From contig JASHOA010000030.1 of assembly GCA_030041375.1 (NCBI GenBank), forward strand, positions 59,813 through 123,812: a DNA stretch of 64,000 nt. Reading direction: 5' to 3'. Position 1 is the first letter of the stretch. Every line of letters begins with the position of its first letter. A program made the position numbers and the translations under genes. The notes beneath the pieces were generated by a model that saw only the letters and a program-made list of their open reading frames with translations, ran no database searches and was not told where the DNA came from. This DNA comes from Acetobacteraceae bacterium. Lineage in GTDB: Bacteria > Pseudomonadota > Alphaproteobacteria > Acetobacterales > Acetobacteraceae. Shown here one piece after another: positions 26,450 through 36,161 of this stretch.

Positions 26450-27448
26450 TGCCGCTCCGCCCTCCGTCGCCACGGCCAGGCCTTGCTCCGCTCGGGTAGG
26501 GGCCAGATCTTCGGCGATGAAATCGCGCACCACGTCCCTGAGCGGCTCGTGCTCCGCGAAACCAAGCCGCCGCGCGCGTTCGGCGACGAACGCCGCCGGC
26601 CAGGTTGCAACGATCGCGCCGATCCGTGCGTCATCGACCCGGCGCACCAATGCTCTCGCGCCCGGCCTGGCCGCCTCGAGCGCGGCCAGCATTTGTGCCA
26701 CACTGACGCTGAGGCCGGGCGGATTGACACCGCGATCGAGCCCCATCGACCCACTGTCGAGCATGGCCGCGTGCAGCAACCATTCGACGACCGTTCTCGG
26801 GCTCGCCACCCAGACAGCGAAATCCTCGCTCACCGGAAGCTCCGCCGGCAAGCCGAGCAGCGGCTCGCGGATGATCGCCGAGACGAAGCTGGATGCCGCC
26901 TGGTTCGGGCGGCCCGGCCGCACGATCACCGTCGGCAGCCGCAGGTTCACGGCATCGAGGAAGCTCAGCCTGCTGGCATTTTGCAGCAGCAGTTCGGAGG
27001 CTGCCTTCTCGGCGCCATAGCTGTTCGCCGGTACCTGCCGCGCGTCATCGCCGAGTACGGCGTTCTGCCCGCCGCTGAAGCTCGCGATGCTCGAGGTAAA
27101 AATCACCCTTGGCGGCCTGGAAAGCCGCCGGCACAGCGCAATCACACGCTCCGTGCCTCGCAGATTGACCCGCATCCCGAGCTCGTAGTCGGCTTCCGCG
27201 GCCGCGCTGACGACAGCGGCCAGATGGAAGATCACGTCCGTTCCGTCAGGAATCGCCACCTCAGGCAGCTCCGCGAGGTCGCCGCTCAGGTGCTCGATGG
27301 GGAACCGCGCTTCCGGCGCGGGCGGAAAGGCGAGATCGAACAGCACGAGCCGCTCGATCGGCCGCCCGCCGAGTGCGCCATCGGCAGCCAGCCTCGCTGC
27401 CAGCTTCCGGCCGAGAAATCCGCCGGCCCCCAAAATCGTGATGCGCAT
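26441..27448 (-). CDS. denD: NAD-dependent epimerase/dehydratase family protein, D-erythronate dehydrogenase-like
   Basis: 335 residues of an extended SDR: 'ILGAGGFLGRKLA' nucleotide motif at 6-18, 'IFHLAAVVS', 'IFTSSIASFSGG' with the catalytic Ser at about 120, and Y144-x3-K148 in 'NSYGAEKAA'. The pattern of this subfamily fits DenD, which oxidises D-erythronate in C4 sugar-acid breakdown. A GGGAGGAG precedes the ATG. Its stop codon lies inside the left inverted repeat. An oxaloacetate-decarboxylase-like gene lies upstream on the same strand. Symbol is tentative; other denD-pathway genes are not present here. Confidence 0.65.
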   Translation of the reverse strand: MRITILGAGGFLGRKLAARLAADGALGGRPIERLVLFDLAFPPAPEARFPIEHLSGDLAELPEVAIPDGTDVIFHLAAVVSAAAEADYELGMRVNLRGTERVIALCRRLSRPPRVIFTSSIASFSGGQNAVLGDDARQVPANSYGAEKAASELLLQNASRLSFLDAVNLRLPTVIVRPGRPNQAASSFVSAIIREPLLGLPAELPVSEDFAVWVASPRTVVEWLLHAAMLDSGSMGLDRGVNPPGLSVSVAQMLAALEAARPGARALVRRVDDARIGAIVATWPAAFVAERARRLGFAEHEPLRDVVRDFIAEDLAPTRAEQGLAVATEGGAAGG

Positions 27449-27549
27449 TCTTCTTCTCCTCCCGCTGCGGGCTTGTCGTCATGGCATCGAGCGCGGTGTG
27501 ACAATACTCCGCTTGCCTTCGGCGTGACGATCCCAGCCGCCCGTTCTGC

Positions 27550-28416
27550 CTACGAAGCGGGGCTGGCCAAAAATGACTCGATGGCGCGACGGTACTCCTC
27601 CTCGCGCGTGATGTCGCGCATCAGCGAAGGCGGCGCTGCGCCGCCGATCGCCTCGGGAGGCGTGCCATCGCGCAATGCCTTGAGCGTCGCAAACACCGCT
27701 TGCATGGCGGCCGAAAAGCTCAAATGCGGCTGCAGCGCCACCCGCACGCCGTGCCGGGCAAGTGTGTCGCGATCGCCGAGTCCCTTGGGCGCGCCGCCGA
27801 GCAGGATCGGCGGCGGCAGGTTGGCGGCGATTGCTTCCAGCTCCTCGATCGTGCGGAGGCCCGCCAAAAAGATCGCATCGACGCCAGCAGCGCGGTAGGC
27901 GTGGGCGCGGGCGATCGCCCCGGCAACGCCTGCCGCCGATACCGAGGTCCGCCCGGCAATGATCAAGGCCGGATCATGCCGGGCCGCCAGCGCGGCTTGC
28001 ATCTTTCCCGCCCCTTCCTCGACCGGCACCAGGGACGGGCTGGTCTCGTTGAAACGGCGCGGCAGCACCGTATCCTCGATGGTGATCAGCGCCACGCCGG
28101 CGTTCTCGAGTTCCTCGATCGTTCGCCCGACATTGAGCGCGTTGCCGTAACCGTGATCGGCATCGACGATCAGCGGCAACTCCGCCGCCCGCCCGATACG
28201 CAAAGCGAGCGCGGCCAGCTCGGAAAGCGTGAGCAGAATGAGGTCGGGGGCGCCGAGCACGGCCAGCGATGCGACCGAGCCCGCCAGCATCGCGGCCTCG
28301 AAGCCGAGCGAATGGGCGATGCGTGCCGAGCCGGCGTCGAACACGGAAGCCGGATGCACGCAGGCTTCTCCTGCCAGAAGGGCACGCAACCGCTCCCGCC
28401 GCTTTCTCCAGCGCAT
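27550..28416 (-). CDS. Isocitrate lyase/PEP mutase superfamily protein, oxaloacetate decarboxylase-like
   Basis: 288 residues of a TIM-barrel enzyme. 'DADHGYGNALNV' supplies the Mg-binding acidic residues (D85, D87) and 'TIEDTVLPRRF' replaces the KKCGH loop of true isocitrate lyases, as in the oxaloacetate decarboxylases related to Pseudomonas PA4872. 'HPASVFDAGSARIAHSLGF' matches the start of that group. Likely cleaves or decarboxylates a small oxo-acid. GAGGAGG precedes the ATG. Divergent from the ketopantoate-reductase-like gene, 79 nt away, so both probably share a control region. Confidence 0.8.
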   Translation of the reverse strand: MRWRKRRERLRALLAGEACVHPASVFDAGSARIAHSLGFEAAMLAGSVASLAVLGAPDLILLTLSELAALALRIGRAAELPLIVDADHGYGNALNVGRTIEELENAGVALITIEDTVLPRRFNETSPSLVPVEEGAGKMQAALAARHDPALIIAGRTSVSAAGVAGAIARAHAYRAAGVDAIFLAGLRTIEELEAIAANLPPPILLGGAPKGLGDRDTLARHGVRVALQPHLSFSAAMQAVFATLKALRDGTPPEAIGGAAPPSLMRDITREEEYRRAIESFLASPAS

Positions 28417-28495
28417 GCCGGGCCTCCTCGCCTTCCCATTGCCTCGCTCGCCCGTATCATGACGGCCTTCCAGCGCAACGCGAGAGGGGGAGAGA

Positions 28496-29554
28496 ATGGA
28501 TAAGCGAATCGCCGTGGTCGGCGCGGGCGCGGTCGGCGGCTATGTCGGCGGCCATCTCGCGCGCAATGGGTACGACGTCACGCTGATCGACCCCTGGCCC
28601 GAGCACATCGAGGCGATCCGCGCGGATGGCCTTCGGCTTACCGGCGTCACGCCGGAGGAGACATGCACGGTGCGCCTGCCCACGATGCACCTCACCGAGG
28701 TGCAGGGACTGGCGAAAGAACGACCGATCGACATCGCCTTCGTCTCGGTGAAGTCCTACGACACGGAATGGGCGAGCATGCTGATCCGGCCCTACCTCGC
28801 GCCCGGCGCGGTGGTGGTCTCGTTGCAAAACTGCATCAATGAGGAGCGCATCGCCGGGATCGTCGGCTGGGGCCGCACCATGGGATGCATCGCCGCACGC
28901 ATCTCGGTCGATCTCCACGCCCCGGGGCAGATCCGCCGCACCGTCCCGAAGGGAGGCGCAACGCACACGGTGTTCCGTCTCGGCGAGGTGCACGGGCGCA
29001 TCACCGCGCGCGCCGAGGCAATCGCCGCCATGATCGCCACCATCGACAGTATCAAGGTGACCACCAACCTCTGGGGTGAGCGCTGGTCGAAGCTCTGCCT
29101 CAACGGTATGCGGAACGGCGTTTCGGCCGCCACCGGGCTCGGCGGAAACGGCGCTGACCGCGACCCGCAGCTCCGCCGCTTCGCCATCCATCTCGGCGGC
29201 GAGGCAGTGCGGATCGGCCAGGCACTCGGCTATGTCCTCGAACATATCGGGCCGCTCGAGCCCGACCTCCTCGCGCGCGCCCACGAAGGCGAAGCGAGCG
29301 CGCTCGAAGAGGTGGAGGCGCGGATGCTGGCGGTTGCCGGCGGCAATACGAGAAGCGAGCTGCAGCGTCCGTCGATGGGCCAGGACATGCTGAAGGGTCG
29401 GCGCACCGAGATCGATTTCATGAACGGTTTCATCGTCGCCAAAGGAGCAACGATCGGACTTTCCGCGCCTTCGCACGCCAGGCTCACCGAAATCGTCAAG
29501 CAGGTCGAGCGTGGCGAGACTCCGCCACGGCCGGAAAACCTTTACGGCGGCTAG
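28496..29554 (+). CDS. Ketopantoate reductase (PanE/ApbA) family oxidoreductase
   Basis: 352 residues. N-terminal Rossmann motif 'VVGAGAVGGYVGGHLARNGY', then 'VSVKSYDTEWA' and 'VSLQNCINEERI', and a C-terminal helical domain with 'ERWSKLCLNGMRNGVSAATG' (catalytic Lys) and 'SMGQDMLKGRRTEIDFMNGF'. Reduces or oxidises a 2-oxo acid with NAD(P); true PanE is possible, but the company of DenD- and OAD-like genes suggests another 2-oxo acid. An AGGGGGAG precedes the ATG. Its last three codons and stop (GGC GGC TAG) lie in the right inverted repeat. Confidence 0.8.
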   Translation: MDKRIAVVGAGAVGGYVGGHLARNGYDVTLIDPWPEHIEAIRADGLRLTGVTPEETCTVRLPTMHLTEVQGLAKERPIDIAFVSVKSYDTEWASMLIRPYLAPGAVVVSLQNCINEERIAGIVGWGRTMGCIAARISVDLHAPGQIRRTVPKGGATHTVFRLGEVHGRITARAEAIAAMIATIDSIKVTTNLWGERWSKLCLNGMRNGVSAATGLGGNGADRDPQLRRFAIHLGGEAVRIGQALGYVLEHIGPLEPDLLARAHEGEASALEEVEARMLAVAGGNTRSELQRPSMGQDMLKGRRTEIDFMNGFIVAKGATIGLSAPSHARLTEIVKQVERGETPPRPENLYGG

Positions 29555-29654
29555 ACCCGTGTCGGGCTGACTGTGCAGCCGACACAGGTCTCGCGGTTTA
29601 TGCGAGCCCGCGATTCACGCCCTCCGACGATTCCGCCTCGGGCGATCGCGCTCA
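29546..29654. repeat. Right copy of the inverted repeat bracketing the cassette
   Basis: Reverse complement of the 26322-26449 element, ~109 bp. The inner end is the 3' end of the ketopantoate-reductase-like gene; the outer end reaches the stop codon of the DsbA-like gene (TGA at 29654-29652). It has its own hairpins: GACCCGTGTCGG/CCGACACAGGTC with one mismatch, and GAGCCCGCGAT/ATCGCGCTC-type pairing that is less perfect than in the left copy. No transposase lies between the copies. Confidence 0.8.
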
Positions 29655-30326
29655 CTCCGGCGCGTCGGTCGCTTCCACCGCGGCGACATCGAGCAGCCGC
29701 TCGATCACTTCCGGCTCCTGGGCGCCGGCGATCGCGTGGCGGCCATCAACGATGAAGCACGGCACACCATTGATGCCCAGCCGATGGGCGCGGAGATTGT
29801 CGGCGTGCACCGCCTCGGTCTCCACGTCACTCTCCAGGAAAGCCCGCGCCGCCGCCGCCTCCAGGCCGATGTTCCCGGCAATTGCACAAAGCACAGCGTG
29901 ATCGCCGATATCGCGCCCGTCCGTGAAATAGGCCTGGAAAATCGCCTCCACCGCCTCGGCCGCCCGCCCGAACCGGCCTGCCCAGCGAACGAGCCGATGG
30001 GCATCCACGCTGGACGGTGCCCGACGGATCCGGTCGAAGCGGAACACCAGACCTTGGGAGCGTCCGATTTCGGTGATCGATGCATAAAGCCGCCGCGCCC
30101 GCTCCTCGCCGCCGAACTTGCGAATGACGTAATCGTAGCGCGCCATGCCAGCCCGCGGCATGTCCGGGTTGAGCAGGAATGGCTGCCAGACCACGTCGCA
30201 AGCAAGATCGGGGCGGCGCTGCAGTGTCGCGCAAAGCCGTCGCACGCCGAGCCGGCACCACGGGCAGACGAGATCGTGCACGACCTCGATCGTCAGGCGC
30301 GCCCTGGGCGGGACAAGAACGTTCAT
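29652..30326 (-). CDS. DsbA-family (FrnE-like) thioredoxin-fold oxidoreductase
   Basis: 224 residues, no signal peptide, so probably cytoplasmic. The CPWC active site is at 21-24 ('VHDLVCPWCRLG'), and the cis-Pro loop is 'INGVPCFIVDG' near the C-terminus. The helical insert and spacing fit FrnE/2-hydroxychromene-2-carboxylate-isomerase-like proteins rather than exported DsbA. Likely a thiol-disulfide oxidoreductase. Substrate not evident. Its stop abuts the right inverted repeat. Confidence 0.85.
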   Translation of the reverse strand: MNVLVPPRARLTIEVVHDLVCPWCRLGVRRLCATLQRRPDLACDVVWQPFLLNPDMPRAGMARYDYVIRKFGGEERARRLYASITEIGRSQGLVFRFDRIRRAPSSVDAHRLVRWAGRFGRAAEAVEAIFQAYFTDGRDIGDHAVLCAIAGNIGLEAAAARAFLESDVETEAVHADNLRAHRLGINGVPCFIVDGRHAIAGAQEPEVIERLLDVAAVEATDAPE

Positions 30327-30458
30327 GCTGGCAGTCTAGGCCCAATCTCTCCACCTTGTCATGCCGGTTACAAGGTGGCCGCCCACAAGCCTTCGACGCT
30401 GAAAGAGGAAGGCAGTATGCTGATATTGGGCAGCTATTGGGCAGCGGGCGGCAGTGCG

Positions 30459-31549
<1,091 letters not shown>

Positions 31550-31553
<4 letters not shown>

Positions 31554-32338
31554 GACATCGGTGGCTGATCGCCGCATTGAGCGTGCTTTCGGCCTGTACC
31601 GCCCCAGACGCCCACGTTCCTCCCTTCGCGCGCAAGCCGTACGAACCCTTCTCGCGCGTCGCGGCGATCGCCATCGCAACCGCGCAATGGCACCTTTTCG
31701 GCAGCCCGGTGGACGATTCGATGCCGGGCAGCAGACCGCCACCGTTGCCGTGGCAGAAGCCGGAGCGCGAGCCCGGCCTCTGGCAGCAGGTCGGCCTCTA
31801 CTGGTGGCTCGGTATGAACGCGGGCACGCGCTTCTCGCGCTGGACCGGCAAGCACGACGAAGACGGCGCCGTATTCCCCGCCGACAAGGATACGGACTAC
31901 GCCTGGTCGGCGGCCTTCATCTCGTTCGTCATGCGGATGGCAGGCGCCGGGCCGGCCTTCCCCTACGCGCCCGACCATGCCTTCTATGTCGATGCCGGGT
32001 GGGAGGCCGATCACGCCCGTTATCCACGCTACGCCGTGCGGGCGGAACGGCCCGCGGATTACGCGCCGGTGCCCGGCGATCTGATCTGCTTCGGCACCGG
32101 CTGGGCCCGCTCACTCACCTACGGCGATCTGCCGGTGCCTTTTTTCCCTGGGCATTGCGATATCGTTACAAAATCCGCGCCCGGCTCGCTTACCGTCATC
32201 GGCGGCAATGTTGATGACGCCGTAACGATGAAGCACGTACCGACGACGCCGGAGGGCCTCCTGGTCGCGCCGGATGGTCACGTCCTCGATCCACGCTATG
32301 CCTGGTTCGTGGTCGTCCGCGTGCTTTATGCGCGTTGA
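31550..32338 (+). CDS. DUF2272-family lipoprotein
   Basis: 262 residues starting at a GTG that overlaps the mtnA stop (GTGA). A lipobox 'LSAC' with Cys16 ends the signal sequence, so the protein is probably membrane-anchored in the periplasm. The DUF2272 region includes 'DYAWSAAFISFVMRMAG' and 'VPGDLICFGTGWA' with a following 'PGHCDIV', a C...H pattern like that of NlpC/P60-related amidases. A cell-wall hydrolase-like role is only an inference. Co-translated with mtnA, though no functional link is obvious. Confidence 0.8.
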
Positions 32339-32344
32339 GGAATT

Positions 32345-32755
32345 TCAGCGCTGCCGCCAGGGCAGACCCTCGGCCTTCCAGCCGGCCACGGTTCCGCGCT
32401 TGCCATCGGCATTCACCGGCCCCTCGAACCCGTCGGCGACGTTGAAGACCTGCGCATAGCCGGCCTGGGCCGCCGCCAGTGCCGCGGCGGCGCTGCGGCC
32501 GCCGGTGCGGCATATGAAATAGACCGGCTGCCCCGGCGTCACGCCGGCCTCCGCCAGCCGGGCCAGGAAATCCGGATTCTGCTGCATGGCCGGATAGAGC
32601 TGCCAGGGAATGAGCACCGGCTCTTTGCCCGCCTGGCTCAGGTCCGGCAGGCCGACGAAGTTCCATTCAGGCTCGGTCCGGACGTCACAGAGCACGGCCC
32701 CGGAGTTCTCGCGGAGAGCCCGCCATGCCGCCCCCGGCGATACGTTCTCGACCAT
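32345..32755 (-). CDS. Single-domain rhodanese-like protein
   Basis: 136 residues from the ATG at 32755. The catalytic loop is 'FICRTGGRSAAAA' with Cys82; 'VLCDVRTEPEWNFVG' is the conserved N-terminal segment. Rhodaneses transfer sulfane sulfur via this Cys. Convergent with the DUF2272 gene (6 nt between stops). Substrate unknown. Confidence 0.9.
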   Translation of the reverse strand: MVENVSPGAAWRALRENSGAVLCDVRTEPEWNFVGLPDLSQAGKEPVLIPWQLYPAMQQNPDFLARLAEAGVTPGQPVYFICRTGGRSAAAALAAAQAGYAQVFNVADGFEGPVNADGKRGTVAGWKAEGLPWRQR

Positions 32756-32791
32756 CCGCCCCTCCCTTGCATCGCTTTCCGGCAGTGCAAT

Positions 32792-32913
32792 GGCATGCCG
32801 GCAGGGCCGGTTCAAGGGCGACGGATGGCTGGAGACGCAGTTCCCTTTTCACTGCTTCCACACCGTTCCTCAAACGGGATCGAAGGACAGGAGCCGACGC
32901 TTCGGCGCCACGA
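32792..32913. repeat. Imperfect direct repeat, copy A
   Basis: About 120 bp resembling 33053-33172. The first 39 bases match at about 32 positions (GGCATGCCGGCAGGGCCGG in A, GGCATCGCGGCAAAGCCGG in B). The remainder is looser but keeps 'GCTTCCACA/TTTCCACAA' and 'GATCGAAGGAC/GATGGAAAGAC'. It lies in the 400-nt gap between the rhodanese and beta-propeller genes, which otherwise shows no gene. Confidence 0.5.
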
Positions 32914-33052
32914 CCTCTCCTGCACCGGCGGGACGAGCCTCCTTGCCTGTCCGCTGGTCACCTACGACGAGCGCATTGCACGTTTCGGCAGGAGGCATGG
33001 CCGGCAATATCGGTTCGCCGTCGGGGCGTGACGGCGCAGCCGGGGACGGAAC

Positions 33053-33172
33053 GGCATCGCGGCAAAGCCGGCTCAAGAGCGACGCATGGCTTGCCATGCA
33101 TCTTCGTTTCCACAACTTGGCCGCTGTTGCTACAATGCGATGGAAAGACGCGAGCGGATGACGCAGCACCGC
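33053..33172. repeat. Imperfect direct repeat, copy B, overlapping the beta-propeller gene start
   Basis: Second copy of the 32792-32913 element. It includes the ribosome-binding region and first codons of the downstream gene, so copy A may be a decayed duplicate of that gene's leader. Confidence 0.5.
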
Positions 33173-34210
33173 GATTTCCCCATGACCAGACGGCGTGCTC
33201 TCTTGGCCGGCGGGCTTGCCGCGACCGTCGCATGGTCGGGCGCGCGCCCGGCGATCGCCGCCGCCCCGGCGCCCGAGAGCAGCCCCGGGGGCGGCATCGC
33301 CATCGTCATGAATTCCGTCAGCGCATCGGTCAGCATCATCGATATGGCAACCCGGAAGCTGCTCCGCGAAGTGCCGCTTTTGCGGGAGCCCCACCACTGG
33401 GCGCTGTCTCCGGATGCAACGGAACTCTGGGTGGGCGATGCTTCCGGCAACGCACTGTTCGCGCTCTCGCCGACTACCGGCAGCCTGCTCGGCCATCGCC
33501 TGCTGAGCGACCCGTACCAGCTCTGGGTCAGTCCCGACGGGCAAAAGCTGGTGGTGAATGCACTCCGCCTCAACCATATCGACGTGTACGACGCGGCCAC
33601 GCTCAGCCTGATCCGCCGCTTCCATGAATCCTCGATGCCGAGCCATCTCGCCTACGCGCCGGACTCCTCGATGGTCTATTCGACCCTCCAGGGCAATGAG
33701 CACGTGGTGGCAATCGACCTCGTAAAGAACCGGGTCGTCTGGCGGGCCCGCGTCGGGCCGGCACCGGCAGGAATCGTCTGGCACCGGGACCGCTTGCTGG
33801 TGGCGTTGATGAACGCAGAAGATGTCGTGATGCTCGACCCGGTCGATGGCAGCGTCATCCGCCGGATCCATACCGGGCGTGGCGCGCACATCATCATGAT
33901 CTCGCCCGACCGGCGCCTCCTCTATGTCGGCAACCGCCTCGCCGGCACGATCGACGCTCTCGATGCCGAGACCTTGCGCCCGCTCCTCCGCTACACCCTC
34001 ACCGGTGGTCCGGACTGCATCGCCTTTGCTCCGGACGGCAAGCTCTGGATCACGCGCCGTTTCGCCGACAGTCTCGCCGTCATGGACCCGGGAACCGGCG
34101 AGCTCGCGCTGGTGTCGACCGGCCGCTCCCCGCACGGCCTCTTCCTCTCCCCGATGCTTACTCTTCTTGCCGAGAACGGCCGGGCTGCGCTCGGCACCGC
34201 CTCCCTATGA
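33158..34210 (+). CDS. Tat-exported YVTN-type beta-propeller protein
   Basis: About 350 residues. The N-terminus has a twin-arginine signal ('MTRRRALLAGGLAATVAWSG', ending near 'AIAA'); the ATG at 33158 adds eight residues before it, while the ATG at 33182 starts directly at the signal. The rest is made of ~42-residue blades ('SASVSIIDMATRKLLREV', 'LWVSPDGQKLVVNA', 'MISPDRRLLYVGNRLAGTID') as in YVTN/quinoprotein-amine-dehydrogenase-like propellers. Exported folded to the periplasm. Co-translated with the desaturase (ATGA overlap). Function unknown. Confidence 0.8.
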   Translation: MTQHRDFPMTRRRALLAGGLAATVAWSGARPAIAAAPAPESSPGGGIAIVMNSVSASVSIIDMATRKLLREVPLLREPHHWALSPDATELWVGDASGNALFALSPTTGSLLGHRLLSDPYQLWVSPDGQKLVVNALRLNHIDVYDAATLSLIRRFHESSMPSHLAYAPDSSMVYSTLQGNEHVVAIDLVKNRVVWRARVGPAPAGIVWHRDRLLVALMNAEDVVMLDPVDGSVIRRIHTGRGAHIIMISPDRRLLYVGNRLAGTIDALDAETLRPLLRYTLTGGPDCIAFAPDGKLWITRRFADSLAVMDPGTGELALVSTGRSPHGLFLSPMLTLLAENGRAALGTASL

Positions 34211-35178
34211 TCGATCCGTTCATGGCCCTGGCCGGCCGGCTGCAGACCGGGATCGTCCTCCCCCTCCTCTATCGGCTCGACCTGATGCAGTGGGAGGACA
34301 TCGCCTTCGGCTGGAGCCTGTTCGCCGTCTACGGGCTCTTCCAGGTGCTCGTTACGTGGTCGATCTCGATGCCGCTCGAGGCGCTCTACCCGGTCGAGCG
34401 CTGGCCGGGCCGGCGCGTCGTCTTCACCGACATGCTCTACACGTTGATCGCGCGCGTCGGCCTGCTGCCCCTCGTCACGTTTGTTCTCTTCTACCAGGTG
34501 CAGGTGCAGGTGGACGGATTCCTGGTCGATCACGGCTGGATCCCGCCGATGCTCGAACGGCTGATCCCGCCGCTGTTCGGCCATCCGGTGCTGACGTTCG
34601 TCGCCTATGCCGTCATCCTCGATTTCGCGGATTACTGGCGCCATCGCATCTCGCACATCATCCCTGCCTGGTACTCCCTGCATGCGCTGCATCACGCGCA
34701 ACGGCAGATGACCTTCTGGTCGGATGATCGCAACCACCTGCTCGATGACTTCATCTCCGCGCTCTGGTTCGGACTGATCGCGCTCCTGATCGGCATCTCG
34801 CCGTTCCAGTTTCCGCTGCTCGTGCTCCTGCTTCGCTTCATTGAAAGCCTGTCGCACGCCAATACGCGCGTCTCCTTCGGCTGGCTCGGTGAGAGGCTGA
34901 TCGTCTCGCCCCGGTTCCATCGCGCCCATCATGCCCTGCCGGCAGCAGGACGAGAGAGCTGCAACTACGGTGCCGTCTTCCCGTGGTGGGACATGCTGTT
35001 CGGCACCGCGGATTTCTCCCCGGTGTTCGGCCCGACCGGCGATGCGGAAGCGCCCGAGGCGCTGGCCACCGGCGGCTATTTCGCCCAGCAGGCGGCCGGC
35101 ATCAAAAGCCTGGTCGCTTCGTTCAGGCGAGCCAGGAAGGAACCGGCAGGTTCTTCGAGCGCAGGAATTCGGGGTTGA
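34207..35178 (+). CDS. Sterol desaturase / fatty-acid hydroxylase family membrane protein
   Basis: 323 residues with several membrane helices and the di-iron histidine boxes HRISH (146-150), HALHH (159-163) and HRAHH (238-242). The family oxygenates lipids, sterols or carotenoid-like substrates in the membrane. ATG overlaps the preceding propeller gene's stop. Its 3' end overlaps the convergent cysK by 56 bp. Substrate not predictable. Confidence 0.88.
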   Translation: MIDPFMALAGRLQTGIVLPLLYRLDLMQWEDIAFGWSLFAVYGLFQVLVTWSISMPLEALYPVERWPGRRVVFTDMLYTLIARVGLLPLVTFVLFYQVQVQVDGFLVDHGWIPPMLERLIPPLFGHPVLTFVAYAVILDFADYWRHRISHIIPAWYSLHALHHAQRQMTFWSDDRNHLLDDFISALWFGLIALLIGISPFQFPLLVLLLRFIESLSHANTRVSFGWLGERLIVSPRFHRAHHALPAAGRESCNYGAVFPWWDMLFGTADFSPVFGPTGDAEAPEALATGGYFAQQAAGIKSLVASFRRARKEPAGSSSAGIRG

Positions 35179-36127
35179 AGAGCTTCGACTGGTAGCGCGA
35201 GCCGCCGTCGGCCAGGATGGTGACGACCGTGTGCCCTGGTCCCAGCGTGCGCGCCACGCGGATGGCCGCCGCGACATTGATGCCGGAGGACGTGCCGACC
35301 GAAAGGCCCTCGTGAATCAGGAGGTCGAAAATCTGCTCTAGGGCCTCGGCGTCGGGGATGCGCTCCGCATCGTCGATCGGAGCGCCCTCGAGATTGTCCG
35401 GCACGCGTGACTGGCCGATCCCTTCGGTGATGGAGCTGCCGGAAATGCTGAGATCCTTCGCCTTCACCCAGCCGTAGAGGGCGCTGCCTTCACAATCCGC
35501 GAGCACGATGCGCACCCCGGGCTTCCTTTCCTTGAGCGCGAAGGCAACCCCGGCGAGCGTCCCGCCGGTGCCGCAGGCACAGGTGAAAGCATCGACGGCG
35601 CCCTTCGTCTCGGCCCAGATTTCCGGCCCCGTGGTGGCCCGATGGCCTTCGCGATTGGCCAGGTTGTCGAACTGGTTGGCCCAGAATGCGCCCGTCTCCT
35701 CGGCGAGCCGGCGTGAGACGTGCACGTAATTGCCGGGATCCCGGTACGGCTTGGCAGGCACCAGGCGAAGCTCGGCACCAATCATGCGCAGGAACTCGAT
35801 CTTCTCGCGGCTTTGCGTCTCCGGCATCACGATCACCGTGCGATAGCCACGCGCATTGCCGACCAGCGCGAGGCCAATGCCGGTGTTGCCTGCCGTGCCT
35901 TCGACCACGGTCCCGCCCGGCTTCAGCACGCCGCGCCGCTCGGCATCGAGAATCATCGCCAGTGCGGCGCGGTCCTTCACCGAGCTGCCGGGATTCATGA
36001 ACTCGGCCTTGCCGAGGATGGTGCAGCCGGTCGCTTGAGAGGGGCCGCGCAGCCGGATCAGGGGCGTGTGGCCGATCGCGGCGGCGAGATCCGCCGCGAA
36101 TCCTGTTACAGCCGCAGTCTCGTCCAT
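35123..36127 (-). CDS. cysK: Cysteine synthase A (O-acetylserine sulfhydrylase)
   Basis: 334 residues, PLP fold-type II. The PLP lysine is K51 in 'NPGSSVKDRAA'; the substrate loop 'EGTAGNTGIGLA' and the phosphate-binding 'CGTGGTLAG' are present, as is the C-terminal 'GTSSGINVAAA'. Makes cysteine from O-acetylserine and sulfide. This branch, with 'ANQFDNLANREGH', may also be annotated as a cysteine-synthase-like enzyme of related specificity. The last 56 bp overlap the desaturase gene on the other strand. Confidence 0.92.
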   Translation of the reverse strand: MDETAAVTGFAADLAAAIGHTPLIRLRGPSQATGCTILGKAEFMNPGSSVKDRAALAMILDAERRGVLKPGGTVVEGTAGNTGIGLALVGNARGYRTVIVMPETQSREKIEFLRMIGAELRLVPAKPYRDPGNYVHVSRRLAEETGAFWANQFDNLANREGHRATTGPEIWAETKGAVDAFTCACGTGGTLAGVAFALKERKPGVRIVLADCEGSALYGWVKAKDLSISGSSITEGIGQSRVPDNLEGAPIDDAERIPDAEALEQIFDLLIHEGLSVGTSSGINVAAAIRVARTLGPGHTVVTILADGGSRYQSKLFNPEFLRSKNLPVPSWLA

Positions 36128-36161
36128 TCCAGACTCCCCTTCGCCAGCCCCGGCCCGGCCT

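Noticed and set aside
26322..29654. Composite transposon
   Set aside because: The bracketing repeats are too short to encode a transposase and none is found inside; a recombination- or terminator-type repeat is more likely.
29652..30417. A frame upstream of mtnA that would make a 605-residue protein
   Set aside because: The extra N-terminal part is antisense to the dsbA-like gene and has no resemblance to MtnA.
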